Of a stretch of 64,000 bases of DNA, positions 1-10,324 are shown piece after piece. Under the pieces are notes generated by a model that saw only the letters and a program-made list of their open reading frames with translations, searched no databases and was not told the DNA's origin. Positions within the stretch are counted from its first letter, which is position 1, and each line of letters begins with the position of its first letter. The DNA is taken from assembly GCA_964642385.1 (NCBI GenBank), contig CAZXON010000002.1:1-64000 (forward strand), in the 5' to 3' direction. Both the position numbers and the translations under genes were made by a program. The DNA is from JBDHUW01 sp964642385. Its GTDB lineage: Bacteria > Patescibacteriota > Gracilibacteria > Absconditabacterales > Absconditicoccaceae.

Positions 1-89
1 CCTAAAAACCCATTGATTATCCTAGCAAAAACAGCAAAATATACATTGTAGTCAAATACAAATGTGTTTTTATCAAAAAAATATTTTTT

Positions 90-1214
90 ATGACATCAAC
101 CAACTACCAAAACGGCATAGAATCCTGACGTATCAGACCAGTGAAATGAGTCTTCTCTTGGACGCAATCTAAAGAGTTACTCAGTGCCGAACTGTACAAA
201 AATCTCCAAAGAGCATTGTCGCCAAAGGATGCTTTGTTCGTGGGAAACCCAGAACTATTCAAAAGAAATGATAGCAAACACAATAAATCGATATACCAAG
301 AATTCCTTTCATATGTCCAGATTGATCCACACAGACTACCTGAAAAGTTTGTAGAATTATTTAATCTCGATCCAAAATCTCCAACCATCCAAAATGATGT
401 TGAAGAGATATTTCAAAGAGCTAGGTTACTGGATCCGACTTCTGCAAGAGTGATTTTCGTCGATGGTAAAATTATTATTTTTAGAAATGAAGAACGCTTA
501 GTACACCAAAAAGAAACTAGAAAATTGACGCAATGAGAGAAAAGACGCACGGAGATCAAAACGACATTCAATACCTTTGACAATATCTATGATGCTATTA
601 GAAGTCAGTATTATGCTATCGAGTGATCCGAAGATAGGCAAGACGAATACAAACAACTACAAAAAGATATTATTCTGCTTGCGCAAGATATCAAAGTGTC
701 GTGATATGGCCAAAAGGATGCGTCATTCCAAAGGAAGCTCAATGAGATCGTAGAACAGATACAACATGCTACGAATGCAAAAGTGTTGGCAGCCAACTTG
801 CAAAATTTACAAGCACTCACGACTACAAACAAGGCCGTTGATTTTAATATTCTTCATGGAGCCAAAAATAAGTTTACAACAAGATTTCAAGATTTGCAAA
901 AGATTATCGGAATCATAAAAAATCACCTCAATGCAATGGAAAATATTCTCGCTCAACATGAAGGAGCACTAGATATGTTTCTGGCTCAAATCACTTTTGC
1001 AAACCAAACTCTTGCTTTCAATAATTATGATAATGCAATTCGTAGTATCACCGAGGATTTTAGAGATATAAGTCCTTTTGGTGATTTTCAAAAAGCTATC
1101 AACAATACATACAGAAAATCTCCCGCAAAACTCAAAGATATCGCTCACCAAATCGCAGAAATATACAATGAATACAAAACTGAACACACTCAAAAATTAA
1201 CAATCAATAATTAA
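90..1214 (+). CDS. Hypothetical protein, helical/coiled-coil rich
   Basis: A 374-residue reading frame from the ATG at 90 to TAA, open only when TGA is read as glycine (for example before EKRRTEIK and before SEDRQDEYK). No family is recognised. The composition is rich in Lys, Gln, Glu and Asn, and the middle and C-terminal parts look like long helices (QDEYKQLQKDI; RKLNEIVEQIQ), so a coiled-coil or helical-bundle protein is likely. No signal peptide or membrane segment is seen. The start is preceded by an A/T-rich stretch without a clear Shine-Dalgarno. It stands alone ahead of the enolase promoter. Function unknown. Confidence 0.7.
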
Positions 1215-1224
1215 TAATTTCAAT

Positions 1225-1345
1225 CACTCGCTGGTGTGTTCGTCTTTATATGTGCTACCACTTTGTGTGCAATTTTCCGTTCGCTCTGACATCTCGGAAT
1301 AAAAACGGCTCTCCTCATATCACCAACTTCGCTCATACCATTACC
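1225..1345 (+). repeat. Interspersed repeat, family C (partial copy)
   Basis: This intergenic stretch contains blocks also found near 37075-37275 and, inverted, near 48757-48970: 'tcgctggtgt', 'tttatatgtgctac' and 'ctctcctcatatcaccaac'. Only the two ends of the longer repeat are present. It lies in the 1215-1505 spacer ahead of the enolase promoter; no gene is seen there. Confidence 0.55.
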
Positions 1346-1377
1346 AATCAACAATTAATCATTAATAATTGCTTCTC

Positions 1378-1406
1378 TTGTAATTTTCCCCCAATTTGTT
1401 TATACT
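1378..1406 (+). promoter_or_regulatory. Sigma-70-type promoter upstream of eno leader
   Basis: TTGTAA at 1378-1383 and TATACT at 1401-1406 are separated by exactly 17 bp, a good match to a housekeeping promoter. Transcription would start near 1413 and give a leader of about 90 nt before the enolase ATG. Confidence 0.55.
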
Positions 1407-1416
1407 GTAAGCGTTA

Positions 1417-1484
1417 AACAGATGGATTCTAGTTCTTCTTAACAAGAAAATGGTCTGTTCTCCTATCTAATCAGGAGTTTTTTT
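1417..1484 (+). terminator. Leader hairpin plus intrinsic terminator before eno
   Basis: AACAGA (1417-1422) can pair with TCTGTT (1454-1459). Directly after it, CTCCT (1460-1464) pairs with AGGAG (1473-1477), followed by a run of seven T. The terminator lies between a good promoter and the enolase start, so it would either end a small RNA of about 70 nt or act as an attenuator. A second pairing, GTTAA (1413) with TTAAC (1438), overlaps the first stem. Confidence 0.5.
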
Positions 1485-1505
1485 ATCCGCTTATATTTCA
1501 ACAGC

Positions 1506-2756
1506 ATGCCAAAAATTATAGCATTAAATGCATTGGAAGTATTGGATTCAAGAGGGAATCCTACCGTAGAAGTTCATCTAACTGTAGAGTGATGAAAACC
1601 AGCAAGAGCAATTGTTCCTTCTGGAGCGTCAACTGGTGCTCATGAAGCACTGGAACTTCGTGATGGTGACAAAACCAGATACCTTGGAAAAGGAGTTTTG
1701 AAAGCAGTTTCTCATGTAAACGATAACATAGCACAAGAAATAATTGGGAAAGAATTTGCAACTGTAGCCCAGTTGGATGCTGCTTTGATCGCATTAGATG
1801 GCACAGTAAACAAATCTACATTTGGTGCAAATGCAATCCTTGGTGTCTCTATGGCATTTTGCCAAGCAATGGCAGCGGGAGAAAATAAACCATTGTATAG
1901 GTATTTGGGAAATGGAACAATTCTTCCAACACCAATGATGAATGTTATCAATGGATGAGCGCATGCCGACAATAGTTTGGATTTCCAAGAGTTTATGATT
2001 GTGCCTGTTGGTGCGAGTACATTTGCACAAGCATTGAGAATGGGAGCAGAAGTATTTCACAACCTAAAAGCAATTTTGAAAGCCAAAGGACATCTCACTG
2101 CAGTGGGTGATGAGGGAGGTTTTGCACCTAACTTGGCAAGCAACAAAGAAGCTTTAGATACTCTCGTTTCAGCAATTGAAAAAGCTGGATATACAACTGA
2201 CCAAATCAAGATCGCACTTGATGTAGCTTCTTCAGAGTTTTTCAAAGATGGAAAGTATGTTTTGGAAAGCGAAGGAAAGAGTTTTTCTTCTGCCGAAATG
2301 GTTGCATATTACGCAGATCTTATTGCAAACTATCCAATTATTTCTATCGAAGATGGATGTGCGGAGGATGATTTTGAGTGACGAAAAATGCTTACAGCAC
2401 AACTTGGAGACAAAATTATGACAGTCGGAGATGATTTATATGTAACCAATATTGAGCGCTTGCAAAAAGGGATCGAAGAAAAACAAGCAAACGCAATCCT
2501 TATCAAACTGAATCAAATTGGTTCTGTATCAGAGACGCTTGCTGCGATTAAGATGGCGCAAGAAAATGGTATGAATGCAATTATCTCACATAGATCAGGA
2601 GAGACAGAAGATACTTTTATCGCAGATCTAGCGGTTGCCGTAAATGCAGGTTTCATCAAAACTGGTTCGTTGAGTAGAACTGATCGTATCGCAAAATACA
2701 ATCAACTTCTTAGAATTGAAGCAGAACTTTGAAATGAAGCAACATACGGGAAATAG
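1506..2756 (+). CDS. eno: Enolase (phosphopyruvate hydratase)
   Basis: Enolase converts 2-phosphoglycerate to phosphoenolpyruvate in lower glycolysis in the cytoplasm. The 416-residue product is close to the usual ~430. It starts MPKIIALNALEVLDSRGNPT, has the SGASTG loop, the NGGAHADN motif near residue 150, GDEGGFAP, the metal-binding SIEDG segment and the C-terminal SHRSGETEDTFIADLAV signature. Five in-frame TGA codons all sit at glycine positions, including two in a row near residue 30 and the second Gly of NGGAH, which gives strong evidence for code 25. It is followed immediately by a twin-hairpin element and then by pyruvate kinase on the same strand, so the two glycolytic genes are neighbours. 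Confidence 0.97.
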
Positions 2757-2818
2757 ATCATCGAAGATGATGGCCCGAACAATCTGCGGTTGCTTAGATT
2801 GCAACGATAGGACGGGCC
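2757..2818 (+). repeat. Twin-hairpin ATAGGA element, copy 1
   Basis: Hairpin 1 is ATCATC-GAA-GATGAT (2757-2771), beginning right after the eno stop codon. Hairpin 2 follows without a gap: GGCCCG (2772-2777), 29 nt, ATAGGA (2807-2812), CGGGCC (2813-2818). The interior also holds GTTGC/GCAAC. It matches the other copies in architecture, not in stem sequence. Confidence 0.75.
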
Positions 2819-2909
2819 ATGAGTTCGTTCCCACTCACTCATTTTGCACTTTTGTGAGCTTTGAAAAAATCATATACTAAAAACCTTTTTAATACTATAT
2901 TACGCGACA

Positions 2910-4349
2910 ATGAACCCATTTAAAAAAACAAAAATGATTGCGACAGTTGGTCCCGCAACAGACAATGAAGAAAAGATTATTGCACTATATAAAGCTGGAA
3001 TTAATGTGTTGAGATTCAATTTTTCTCATGCAGATTATGAAAATACAGCAAGAGTTGCCAAGTTAGTAAAAAGATTAAACGAAGAGAAAAAAACGAAACT
3101 ATGACTGCTGTTAGATACCAAAGGTCCTGAAATTAGAACAGGAGATTATGAATGAATCAAGTCATATAAAAAATGAGATAGTTTTAACATATATATCGAT
3201 GCTTCTAAAGTTACAGGTGAGCAAGACCAGTTTTGTGATTACCCGTACCTTGTTGAAGATATCAATGTTGGAGATATTATTAGAATAGAATCGGGGCTTT
3301 TTGATGTTATCGTAAAAGAAAAGCAATCAGATCACGTGCTCGTTGAAGCTATGCATAGTATCTGAATCAAACAGCGTAGACATATCAATTTGCCAGGTAT
3401 GAAGCTACGTATGCCTTGATTGATTGAACAAGATAAAAAAGATGTTCTGTTCGCTATAGAAAATGATTTCGATTATATCGCAATGAGTTTTGTGAGAAAC
3501 AAAGCAAATATCCAAGAATTGAGAACGATACTCAAAGAAAAAAATGCAGAAAATATTCAAATTATTTCAAAAGTCGAAAATCAAGAAGCGCTTGATAACC
3601 TTCTAGAAATTGTTGATGAGTCAGATTGAGTAATGGTTGCAAGAGGCGATTTGGGAATTGAGGTGCCAATCGAAGATCTGCCCATCTACCAAAGACAAAT
3701 TGTAAAAGCGTGTCAGGCAAGGTGAAAATTTGTGATCGTTGCAACGCATCTTTTGGAAACGATGATAGAAAATCCATTTCCAACACGCGCGGAGGTCTCA
3801 GATATTTTTAATGCAGTAGAACAAAAAGCAGATGCAGTGATGCTTTCTGGAGAAACAACAATTGGGAAATTTCCAATTCAATCAGCAGAAATGATGAAAG
3901 CGGTTATCAAAAAATCTGAATCAGTATTAGATTATTCTCATCATAATGATTTTGAAGCACCTTGATGTACTGCAAGAGATATTGAAAAAAAATATCTAAT
4001 TAGAAGTGCAATTACTATCGCAGAAAGTAGTTGATTGGATGCAATCGTGATTTTCACAAAACATGGAAAACTCGCAAAGATGGCTGCTGCATTCAAACCC
4101 AACGTAAGGATTTTTGCAATCACTAACAATTTGAAAACCTTTACAAATACAACATTGTTGTTCGGAGTGACTTCTAGATATTTAGAATATGAAGATCACT
4201 CAGTTGCGCTTGAAGAAACCCTAAAAAAAATGATAGAAGCTGGAGATGTTACTATAACAGATAGAGTAATTGTTGTGACTGATTTTAAGAAATGAGATAA
4301 AGAAATTCCATCTTTGGAGATCATTACATTGCAGGATTTGATTGGATAA
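2910..4349 (+). CDS. pyk: Pyruvate kinase
   Basis: Pyruvate kinase makes pyruvate and ATP from phosphoenolpyruvate and ADP. The 479-residue product starts MNPFKKTKMIATVGPAT and shows NVLRFNFSHA, LDTKGPEIRTG, ISKVEN and the signature VMVARGDLGIEVP near residue 245. ADAVMLSGETTIGKFP follows, and the C-terminal regulatory-type domain includes AIVIFTKHGKLAKM. Many glycines, such as the one before VMVARG, are TGA. The length is normal for the family. It lies 153 bp after eno, probably with its own or a read-through transcript. A strong terminator follows at 4395-4446. Confidence 0.97.
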
Positions 4350-4394
4350 ATTTGATTATGCTCTCAGAAACAATATGTAAAAAGCGAATAAATC

Positions 4395-4446
4395 GCAAAT
4401 AGACCTTGTTAGTATCCTTGCTACCATTCTATTTGCTTTTTTTTTA
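4395..4446 (+). terminator. Intrinsic terminator after pyk
   Basis: GCAAATAGA (4395-4403) pairs perfectly with TCTATTTGC (4428-4436), followed by a long run of T. The rest of the 4350-4660 spacer holds degenerate AT-rich repeat sequence (attaatgattaat-type) and a fragment like the family B repeat near 4555-4600. No gene is visible there. Confidence 0.75.
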
Positions 4447-4660
4447 AGAAATCGTAGAGTATTTTGGGTTATGGGAAAATTGCCCCACATTAATGATTAA
4501 TGCTCCTTTTTATTAATAATTCATAATTAGTTAACTCCCACTACTTCGCTTTTTTACAAGCATATAAAAGAGTTTCGCTCAGAGACATAGCTTGCGGGGC
4601 ATTATAAAAAATACTATAAAAAATTAGACCGATTTTATATCTTGAAATTCTACCAGACAT

Positions 4661-5725
4661 ATGGATATCAAAACATATAAAAAAAATATTGATAAACAGA
4701 TGGCGTGTATCATAAAAAAGAAAATTTCATTTGCTCAAAAAGTGGCGATTTGGCCAAGACCACAACAAATTATTGCTTATGTAGAAGATGCACTTTTAGC
4801 AGGCGGGAAGCGCCTTAGACCATATCTTATTTATTTGTGATATAGGTTGTATGGATGATGATTGGAAAAAGACATTTATACTTTCTCAATTATTGCAGAG
4901 CTTATACATAGTTTTGCGCTTGTTCATGATGATATTATTGACAAAGGAATTATGAGGCATGGGAGACCGTGTGTTCATATTTTTGCCAAAGAACTTATTG
5001 GGTGAAAGTGACAAGAGCATCTGGGAATGTCGCAAGCTATTTTGATAGGGGATCTATTGCAATCGTGGGCGTATGACTTGATGTACAATACCGCTTATGC
5101 TTTTCCAACTCACTACCTGAAAGATGCACAAAAAAACATGCAAACAATGATAGAAGAGGTCATTGCCTGACAAATGTTAGATGTAGATATCATGACTGGT
5201 GATCATGTCGATTTAGAAAAAATAGAGACTAAGAATCATTTTAAATCTGGTCAATATTCTTTTACGAGACCAATGATGACCTGAGCAATCCTTGCTTGAG
5301 CAGACAAAAAGATGCTTCTGCAAATAGAAAAAATAACGACACTTCTAGGAAAAGCATATCAAATGCGTGATGATATTTTGGATGTGACATTTACCGAAGA
5401 GCAGGATCCTGCACATTATGACAACAAGACAAAGTTTTCCGATATTCAAGATGGACAACAAACATATCTTACAAATTATATTTATGAACATGGCAAGTAT
5501 GCTGATCGTCTTGCATTAAGTAGAGCAATGGGCAAAAAATTATCACTCAATGAGATAGAGTCACTTCGTACTCTTTTTCTAACATCTTGAGCAATTTCCC
5601 ACGCACAAGATATGTTGAAGAGTTATTTAGCATCAGCAAAAAGTCTCATTGATAAACTTACGGTTCCTGCACCAGAATATAAAAAAAACCTCTATGAAAT
5701 TTTAGTTTTGTTAGAAACATTATAA
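4661..5725 (+). CDS. Polyprenyl (geranylgeranyl/farnesyl-type) diphosphate synthase
   Basis: This is a trans-isoprenyl diphosphate synthase that condenses isopentenyl diphosphate onto an allylic diphosphate to make quinone or undecaprenyl-type precursors. The 354-residue product has GGKRLRPYL near residue 48, the first Asp-rich motif VHDDIIDKG near residue 90 and the second MRDDILDVT near residue 236. The SGQYSF-like segment appears here as KSGQYSFTRP. Chain length cannot be read safely. TGA-coded glycines occur throughout. Its stop codon (5723-5725) touches the ATG of radA at 5726, so the two are very likely co-transcribed. Confidence 0.9.
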
Positions 5726-7003
5726 ATGTATAGGTGTAATAATTGTGATTATGCGACCGCAACAAAACTAGGAAAATGCCCTGATTGTAATGCATTTGGC
5801 AGTTTTGAACTTGTTCCCGGAAGTGAGAAAAGCACGAAAAAAAGCCAACACGCAACAGTCTTAAAAAAAACCACAACGAGTGTAGATAGTCCTTCCAGTG
5901 CTCAGATAGCTTATTTTTATCCTTGTAAAGATGTTGCATATCATAGAGTTTTTTCTTGATGAATAAAACAGTGAGGTGTTTATCTATTGGGAGGAGAGCC
6001 ATGAATAGGGAAGTCTACCTTGGTGTTGCAAATCTTACATCAACTTCCAAACAACTTTACAATTTCTTATTTTTCAGGAGAGGAGCAGGAAAATGAGATC
6101 GTACGTAGATCCCAAAGAGTTGGCGTTGAAAATATTGATATTTCGATTTATCACACAACATCCCTAGAAGATATTATCCTCACCGCAAGAGAAGAGAAGC
6201 CACAAGCCATGGTTATAGATAGTATTCAAACGATTTCTTCGCATCTACACGAAGGGATTGCTTGATCACCTGCGCAGATAAAAGTGTGCGCTGATGAGTT
6301 GATCTCTTTTGCGCGCAAAAATAATATTACGTTGATCTGCTTGTGACATGTCACAAAATGATGAGAGATAGCTTGACCTAAATATTTAGAGCATATCGTT
6401 GATGTCGTATGTTATATGGATGGAGACCGTTTTGGTAATTATCGTACGTTAAGATTAACCAAAAATAGATTTTGAAATACAGATGATGCAATTGTTTTTG
6501 CCATGACACCAATGGGATTACAAATAGTTGGCAATGACTTTCGTCTACAAACAGATATGCAAAGCCACGTTGGAAGAGCATTGACGGTGTGATTAGAAAA
6601 TGGTCGTCCAATTCTCGTGCACGTAGAATCACTGCTTACAAAAAACTATAACAATCATCCACAAAGAAATAGTTTGGGGATCGATCCCAAAAGACTACAA
6701 CTGATTATCGCGATCTTAGAAAAATACTGCAAATGTAGATTATATCAGTATGATATATTTGTGAATATTCCATGAGAATTTCTTTTTTACGATAGCGGAG
6801 TAGATCTAGCAATAGCAGCTACGATATACAGTCAGTATAAAAATATCCCATTAGATGCATCATTAGTTTATATAGGTGAGATATGACTTTCTGGACAGAT
6901 TGTTAAACCGAAACTCTATGAAAAAAGGATAGGAATTATAGATGGTGGGTTACAAGTTGTTGATATCTCATGATTAAAAATTCAACAAATATTAAGCCAG
7001 TAA
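5726..7003 (+). CDS. radA: DNA repair protein RadA (Sms)
   Basis: RadA is a RecA-like ATPase and branch-migration helicase in recombinational repair. The 425-residue product begins with a C4 zinc finger (YRCNNCDY...GKCPDCNAFG). It then has Walker A GGEPGIGKST near residue 90, FSGEE, and HVTKGGEIAGPKYLEH, with the RadA-specific motif KNRFG near residue 245. The C-terminal part is the Lon-protease-like domain (YDSGVDLAIAATIYS). Several of these glycines are TGA, including those in the P-loop and in KNRFG. The start directly abuts the prenyl synthase stop, indicating an operon. Confidence 0.95.
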
Positions 7004-7027
7004 CAGTAAATATAGACGATTTTCTCT

Positions 7028-7088
7028 CTTCCGTCCCATCGACTTTTTTTAGTTATTTATATGTGTGCGGAAGTTGCCCTACGGGCAA
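7028..7088 (-). repeat. Twin-hairpin ATAGGA element, copy 2
   Basis: On the plus strand: CTTCCG (7028-7033) ... CGGAAG (7068-7073), then TTGCCC-TAC-GGGCAA (7074-7088). Read on the minus strand this is the small hairpin followed by the ATAGGA hairpin; the motif here is ATGGGA. Confidence 0.75.
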
Positions 7089-7134
7089 ATAAAATTTTGT
7101 CAGTATGTTGTCTGAAGCCTAGCAGTCAGAAGGG

Positions 7135-7330
7135 TATATACTCGCCAGCGTGTTCGAATAGCTCCGAGCTCTTCGGTCATTTACTAGAGGCAGTTAGGTT
7201 CATTTGCCCGTAAGACATACCTCTGAGCAAGACTTTTTTCCCTGCTTGCAGAAGGAAGAGGGTCGCAGCGAAGAGTATGGATAGATTATACTTATAATCT
7301 AAGAACGGACTATTCTCACACTACTAGCTT
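7135..7330 (+). repeat. Interspersed repeat, family C (diverged copy)
   Basis: This part of the 7004-7556 spacer shares ordered blocks with 37075-37275: 'tcgccagcgtgttcg', 'gagctcttcggtc', 'catttgcccgtaagacat', 'ctctgagcaag', 'agcgaagagtatgg' and 'ataatctaagaa'. It is clearly homologous but decayed. No gene is seen between radA and the DGR target gene. Confidence 0.6.
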
Positions 7331-7492
7331 CGTATATCACTGTAGTCAATAAATCCCTGCAAGTCCGCTTTCATTCGTGCAAAACCCAACAAATGCAACA
7401 CAAATAATGTACTTGAAAAACAAACCAGCAAACATATAATACGAAAATGTCAACCATATTGTTGTAAAAAAAAACATAATGAGTTGAAAATG

Positions 7493-7520
7493 TTGCAAGA
7501 AATGAACAAGAGAGTATAAT
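7493..7520 (+). promoter_or_regulatory. Promoter of DGR1 target gene 1
   Basis: TTGCAA (7493-7498), 16 bp, TATAAT (7515-7520). About 150 bp around it are homologous to the regions ahead of the other two DGR target genes (near 16610 and 31718), including the segment gttgtaaaaaaaaacataat. Confidence 0.65.
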
Positions 7521-7556
7521 GAGGTATAGAAATTTTATATTGTATCTAGTAACCAG

Positions 7557-8693
7557 ATGCCAACAAAAAAACCAGTAACAAATTTTTTACCAGAGGGAGT
7601 AGCAAAAGGAAGACATGAGAGAGCAAAAGAGATAATGGAGTATAGAAAGAGCGAATCAGCACAAAAGATTCTCAGAGCGATGACAGATGAGAAAGAGTAT
7701 GAGGTAGACGGGAAAAAATATAAACGAAGAGTAGCAAAATCACCATATACAGGTGAAGATTTTCCAGCGAACAAAAAATATGGAACAGATCCAGAATCAG
7801 GCAAGAGAGCAAAGGCGATGTATGAAACCCACAAAGATATAGTAATAGAAAGATGAGAACTAGCAAAAAGAGATTTTGCAGAAGAGGAGGATTATGAATT
7901 GTATAACCTAGGAAAAGGGAAGAGAAAGTTTTTAGAAGCGAAGCAATCACTGGTAGAAGAAGAAAAAAAATTATTAGAAGCACAAGAAAAAGTAACAGCA
8001 CTCAAAACAAAGTTGTGATTAGGAGAAAAAGCACCCCAAGACAAATCATGACAAGTAGAGCAACATAGAGAAGAATGGGAAAGAGCAATGAACGACTGTA
8101 CAATGCCAAATATGGGAACAGCAATACACTACTATAGACAAGCAAGTGAAGAAGATAAAGCATATCTTCGTAAGATATTAAGACGATGAGAGAAAACGCT
8201 GTCATGATATAATGAAGACTGAGAGTTAATCTTTACATCACACTGAATGCTCCAACCAAAATGATTAAAGAACTTTAAGCAAGAAACATATAGTACAGAA
8301 GCATGAGAACAAACGAATATAGAAGCACAATGGATAGATTGGTTTGAAGCAGATAGAAAATCTCCAGTTGGAAGCTATGAGTTAAAGAAAGAGGTACTAA
8401 AGGCAAGTAGAATGAAAGATACTATAACAGCAGGTGATGATTCAGAATGGAATAAGATATACAACCTATTTGCGAAACGTACGAATAATGCTTGAGGTCA
8501 GAAAATACCATGACAGCAAGTAGCAAGACAAATGTTATGAATATCATGATATATATGGACAAATCAGAAATTTTCTTCAGATGGCGCTCGTTGCTTCATG
8601 ATGAGGCCAGAGGATTGTTACCGAGACAACTTCGATATTGGTACTAATAGTTTGAGCGTTGTCGGTCTTGAGAGACTGCACACAGACTCTTAG
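7557..8693 (+). CDS. DGR target protein 1 (C-terminal variable, C-type-lectin-like end)
   Basis: A 378-residue protein starting MPTKKPVTNFLPEG. The first ~240 residues are charged and helical (KQSLVEEEKKLLEAQEKV). The C-terminal third contains an aromatic-rich module (IEAQWIDWFEAD; YIWTNQKFSSD) typical of DGR target ends, and the last ~40 residues are encoded by VR1. No signal peptide is seen. It is homologous along its whole length to the protein at 16774-17925. About 15 TGA codons are read as Gly. The variable residues lie in ARCFMMRPEDCYRDNFDIG, where the template would give mostly Asn, Lys and Tyr. The binding partner is unknown. It is the first gene of DGR1, ahead of TR1, the RT and Avd. 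Confidence 0.85.
8572..8672 (+). repeat. DGR1 variable repeat VR1
   Basis: A 101-bp near-copy of TR1 (8932-9032) inside the 3' end of target gene 1. By eye the two differ at 20 positions, and every difference is at a position where TR1 has A. The flanks 'tttcttcagat' and 'gagcgttgtcggtcttgag' are identical. This adenine-only pattern is the hallmark of mutagenic retrohoming. Confidence 0.93.
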
Positions 8694-8698
8694 TCTCT
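8671..8698 (+). other. Inverted repeat directly after VR1
   Basis: AGAGACT (8671-8677) and AGTCTCT (8692-8698) can form a hairpin or cruciform just downstream of the variable repeat. The same structure follows VR2 (17903-17930), and a different hairpin follows VR3. In known DGRs such a structure helps target recognition; its role here is inferred. Confidence 0.6.
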
Positions 8699-8740
8699 TT
8701 GTCCCTTTGACTCTTTGTCACAGAACTATGCGCGAAAAAA

Positions 8741-8764
8741 AAATTGCAAAGCAATTTTTTTTTC
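8741..8764 (+). terminator. Intrinsic terminator after DGR target 1
   Basis: AAATTGC-AAA-GCAATTT followed by a T run. The A run on the left makes it potentially bidirectional. Confidence 0.65.
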
Positions 8765-8865
8765 TATTTGTAGTATATATACTGCTAGAGTCATGTATCT
8801 CAAGAGATATATGAGAATGCATATATGTGTGCAGTTCAGAAGCAAACTAGTAGAGATTGTATACT

Positions 8866-8881
8866 ACTAGTAGTAAAAGAT
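8866..8881 (+). promoter_or_regulatory. Conserved TR leader motif (DGR1)
   Basis: ctagtagtaaaagat occurs about 65 nt ahead of TR1 and also about 67 nt ahead of TR2 (33114-33128), although the two template repeats themselves are unrelated. Further upstream both share 'catgtatct' and a 'gcagt' block. It is probably part of the template RNA or its promoter. Confidence 0.5.
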
Positions 8882-8931
8882 CACTATAAGATGTTTCTTA
8901 TAATGACAAAGTATTATTGCTTCTATTCTTC

Positions 8932-9032
8932 TTTCTTCAGATAACGCTCGTAACTACAAAATGAAACCAGAAAATTGTAACCGAAACAACAACAATATTG
9001 ATAATAATAGAATGAGCGTTGTCGGTCTTGAG
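8932..9032 (+). repeat. DGR1 template repeat TR1
   Basis: A 101-bp adenine-rich non-coding copy of VR1 and VR2, lying between target gene 1 and the reverse transcriptase. In the target frame it is rich in AAC and AAT codons, as is usual for DGR templates. It ends ...cttgag followed by cactgca, whereas both VRs have agactgca at that place, matching the TR-type and VR-type versions of the homing site. Confidence 0.93.
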
Positions 9033-9085
9033 CACTGCATTATCCATCTCCATGTGAGAGGGTTTATTGTTACTCATTCAGATAT

Positions 9086-10324
9086 ATGATAGATAGGCAA
9101 AATTTATTGCAACAGTTGTTTATAGCGTACTATGATGCACGTCGTCACAAAAGAATTAAAAATACATCATTGCAATTTGAGTTATCATATGAGTCACATC
9201 TTTTTTCTTTATATGAAGAATTGGTAGCAAAAACATATAAACCATGAACAACAACATGTTTTATTATCCATGATCCAGTACAAAGAGAGATATTTACATG
9301 AGCATTTCGTGATAGAGTTGTTCACCATCTGATTTATAATTATATATACGATATTTTTGATACATGGTTTATTCATGATGCGTATAGTTGTAGAATAGGG
9401 AAATGAATACATTACGGAGTGCAAAGGGTAAATCATTTTATTCGTTCTTGTTCACAAAATTATACAAAGGAGTGTTATGTACTGAAATTGGATATAAAAT
9501 GATTTTTTATGGCGATAGATAAACAGATACTCTGGGAGTTATTGGTGCATAGATTACAAGCAATGAAAGAGAAACTTTCTGTAGAGTATGAGTGGTTATT
9601 ATGGGTGGTTCATAGAGTATTATTTCATAATCCGTTATATGATATTCATATTCAAGGTAATAAAAATGATTGGGCATGATTACCACAAGATAAAAGCCTT
9701 TTCTATTCACCACAAAATAAGTGATTACCAATAGGGAACTTAACGAGTCAGTTGTTTGCAAATGTGTATTTACATCCATTAGATATATATATCAAGAAAA
9801 CATTACAATGTAGATATTATGGAAGATATGTAGATGATTTCCTGATAGTACATCATCATAAAGAGTATTTGTTATCGTGTATTCCTCGTATTAGGGATTT
9901 TCTTCAAAAAAAGTTACAACTCACATTACATCCTAAAAAGATATACCTGCAACATTATACAAAATGAGTAAAATTTTTGGGAGCATATATCAAACCGTTT
10001 AGGATATATCCTAATCGTAGAACAATAGGAAATTTTGAAAAGAAAATATTGGCACTACAAAACAAACCTGAAAATAGAGATAGTATGAAAGTTATTGGTG
10101 TAATAAACTCATATCTTGGATTGGTTAGACATTATAAATCATATATGATAAGAAAAAAAATAGTGAAACAATTACCAAAACAGGTTTTACAAAGAATATA
10201 TTTTAACAAAGCATATACAAAAGCATCACCATACAGTAAGAAAGTGAAACTCAAAGATCTCCGTATGTTTATTAGTTTATATAAATATCAGTACAATGCT
10301 TTATCAAGAATTGCCAGTGTATAA
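9086..10324 (+). CDS. DGR reverse transcriptase
   Basis: A 412-residue RNA-directed DNA polymerase of the DGR type that copies TR RNA into cDNA with adenine mutagenesis. It has REIFTGAFRDRVVHH, IHDAYSCRIGKG, the first catalytic Asp block LDIKGFF near residue 134, LPIGNLTSQLFANVYL near residue 215 (the DGR form of motif 4, with SQ) and the catalytic GRYVDDF near residue 247. No maturase or endonuclease domain follows, which argues against a group II intron. It starts 53 bp after TR1, and its last 29 bp overlap avd in another frame. A truncated relative lies at 33330-33689. Confidence 0.95.

Noticed and set aside
1506..2756. Chains of short ORFs broken by TGA, which look like pseudogenes under the standard code
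   Set aside because: All breaks fall at glycine positions and frames never shift; reading TGA as glycine restores full-length proteins in every case.
7140..7200. Possible tRNA-like segment (contains gttcgaat)
   Set aside because: No acceptor or anticodon stems can be formed around it; the segment belongs to the family C repeat.
8572..9032. Direct repeats at 8572, 8932 and 17804 as CRISPR or tandem repeats
   Set aside because: The copies differ only at adenines of one copy and lie in coding ends and one template, the pattern of a DGR. No regular spacer structure and no cas genes exist.
9086..10324. Reverse transcriptase as a group II intron protein or a retron
   Set aside because: No maturase or endonuclease domain and no intron ends. 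A neighbouring Avd, a template repeat and target genes with variable repeats identify a DGR.
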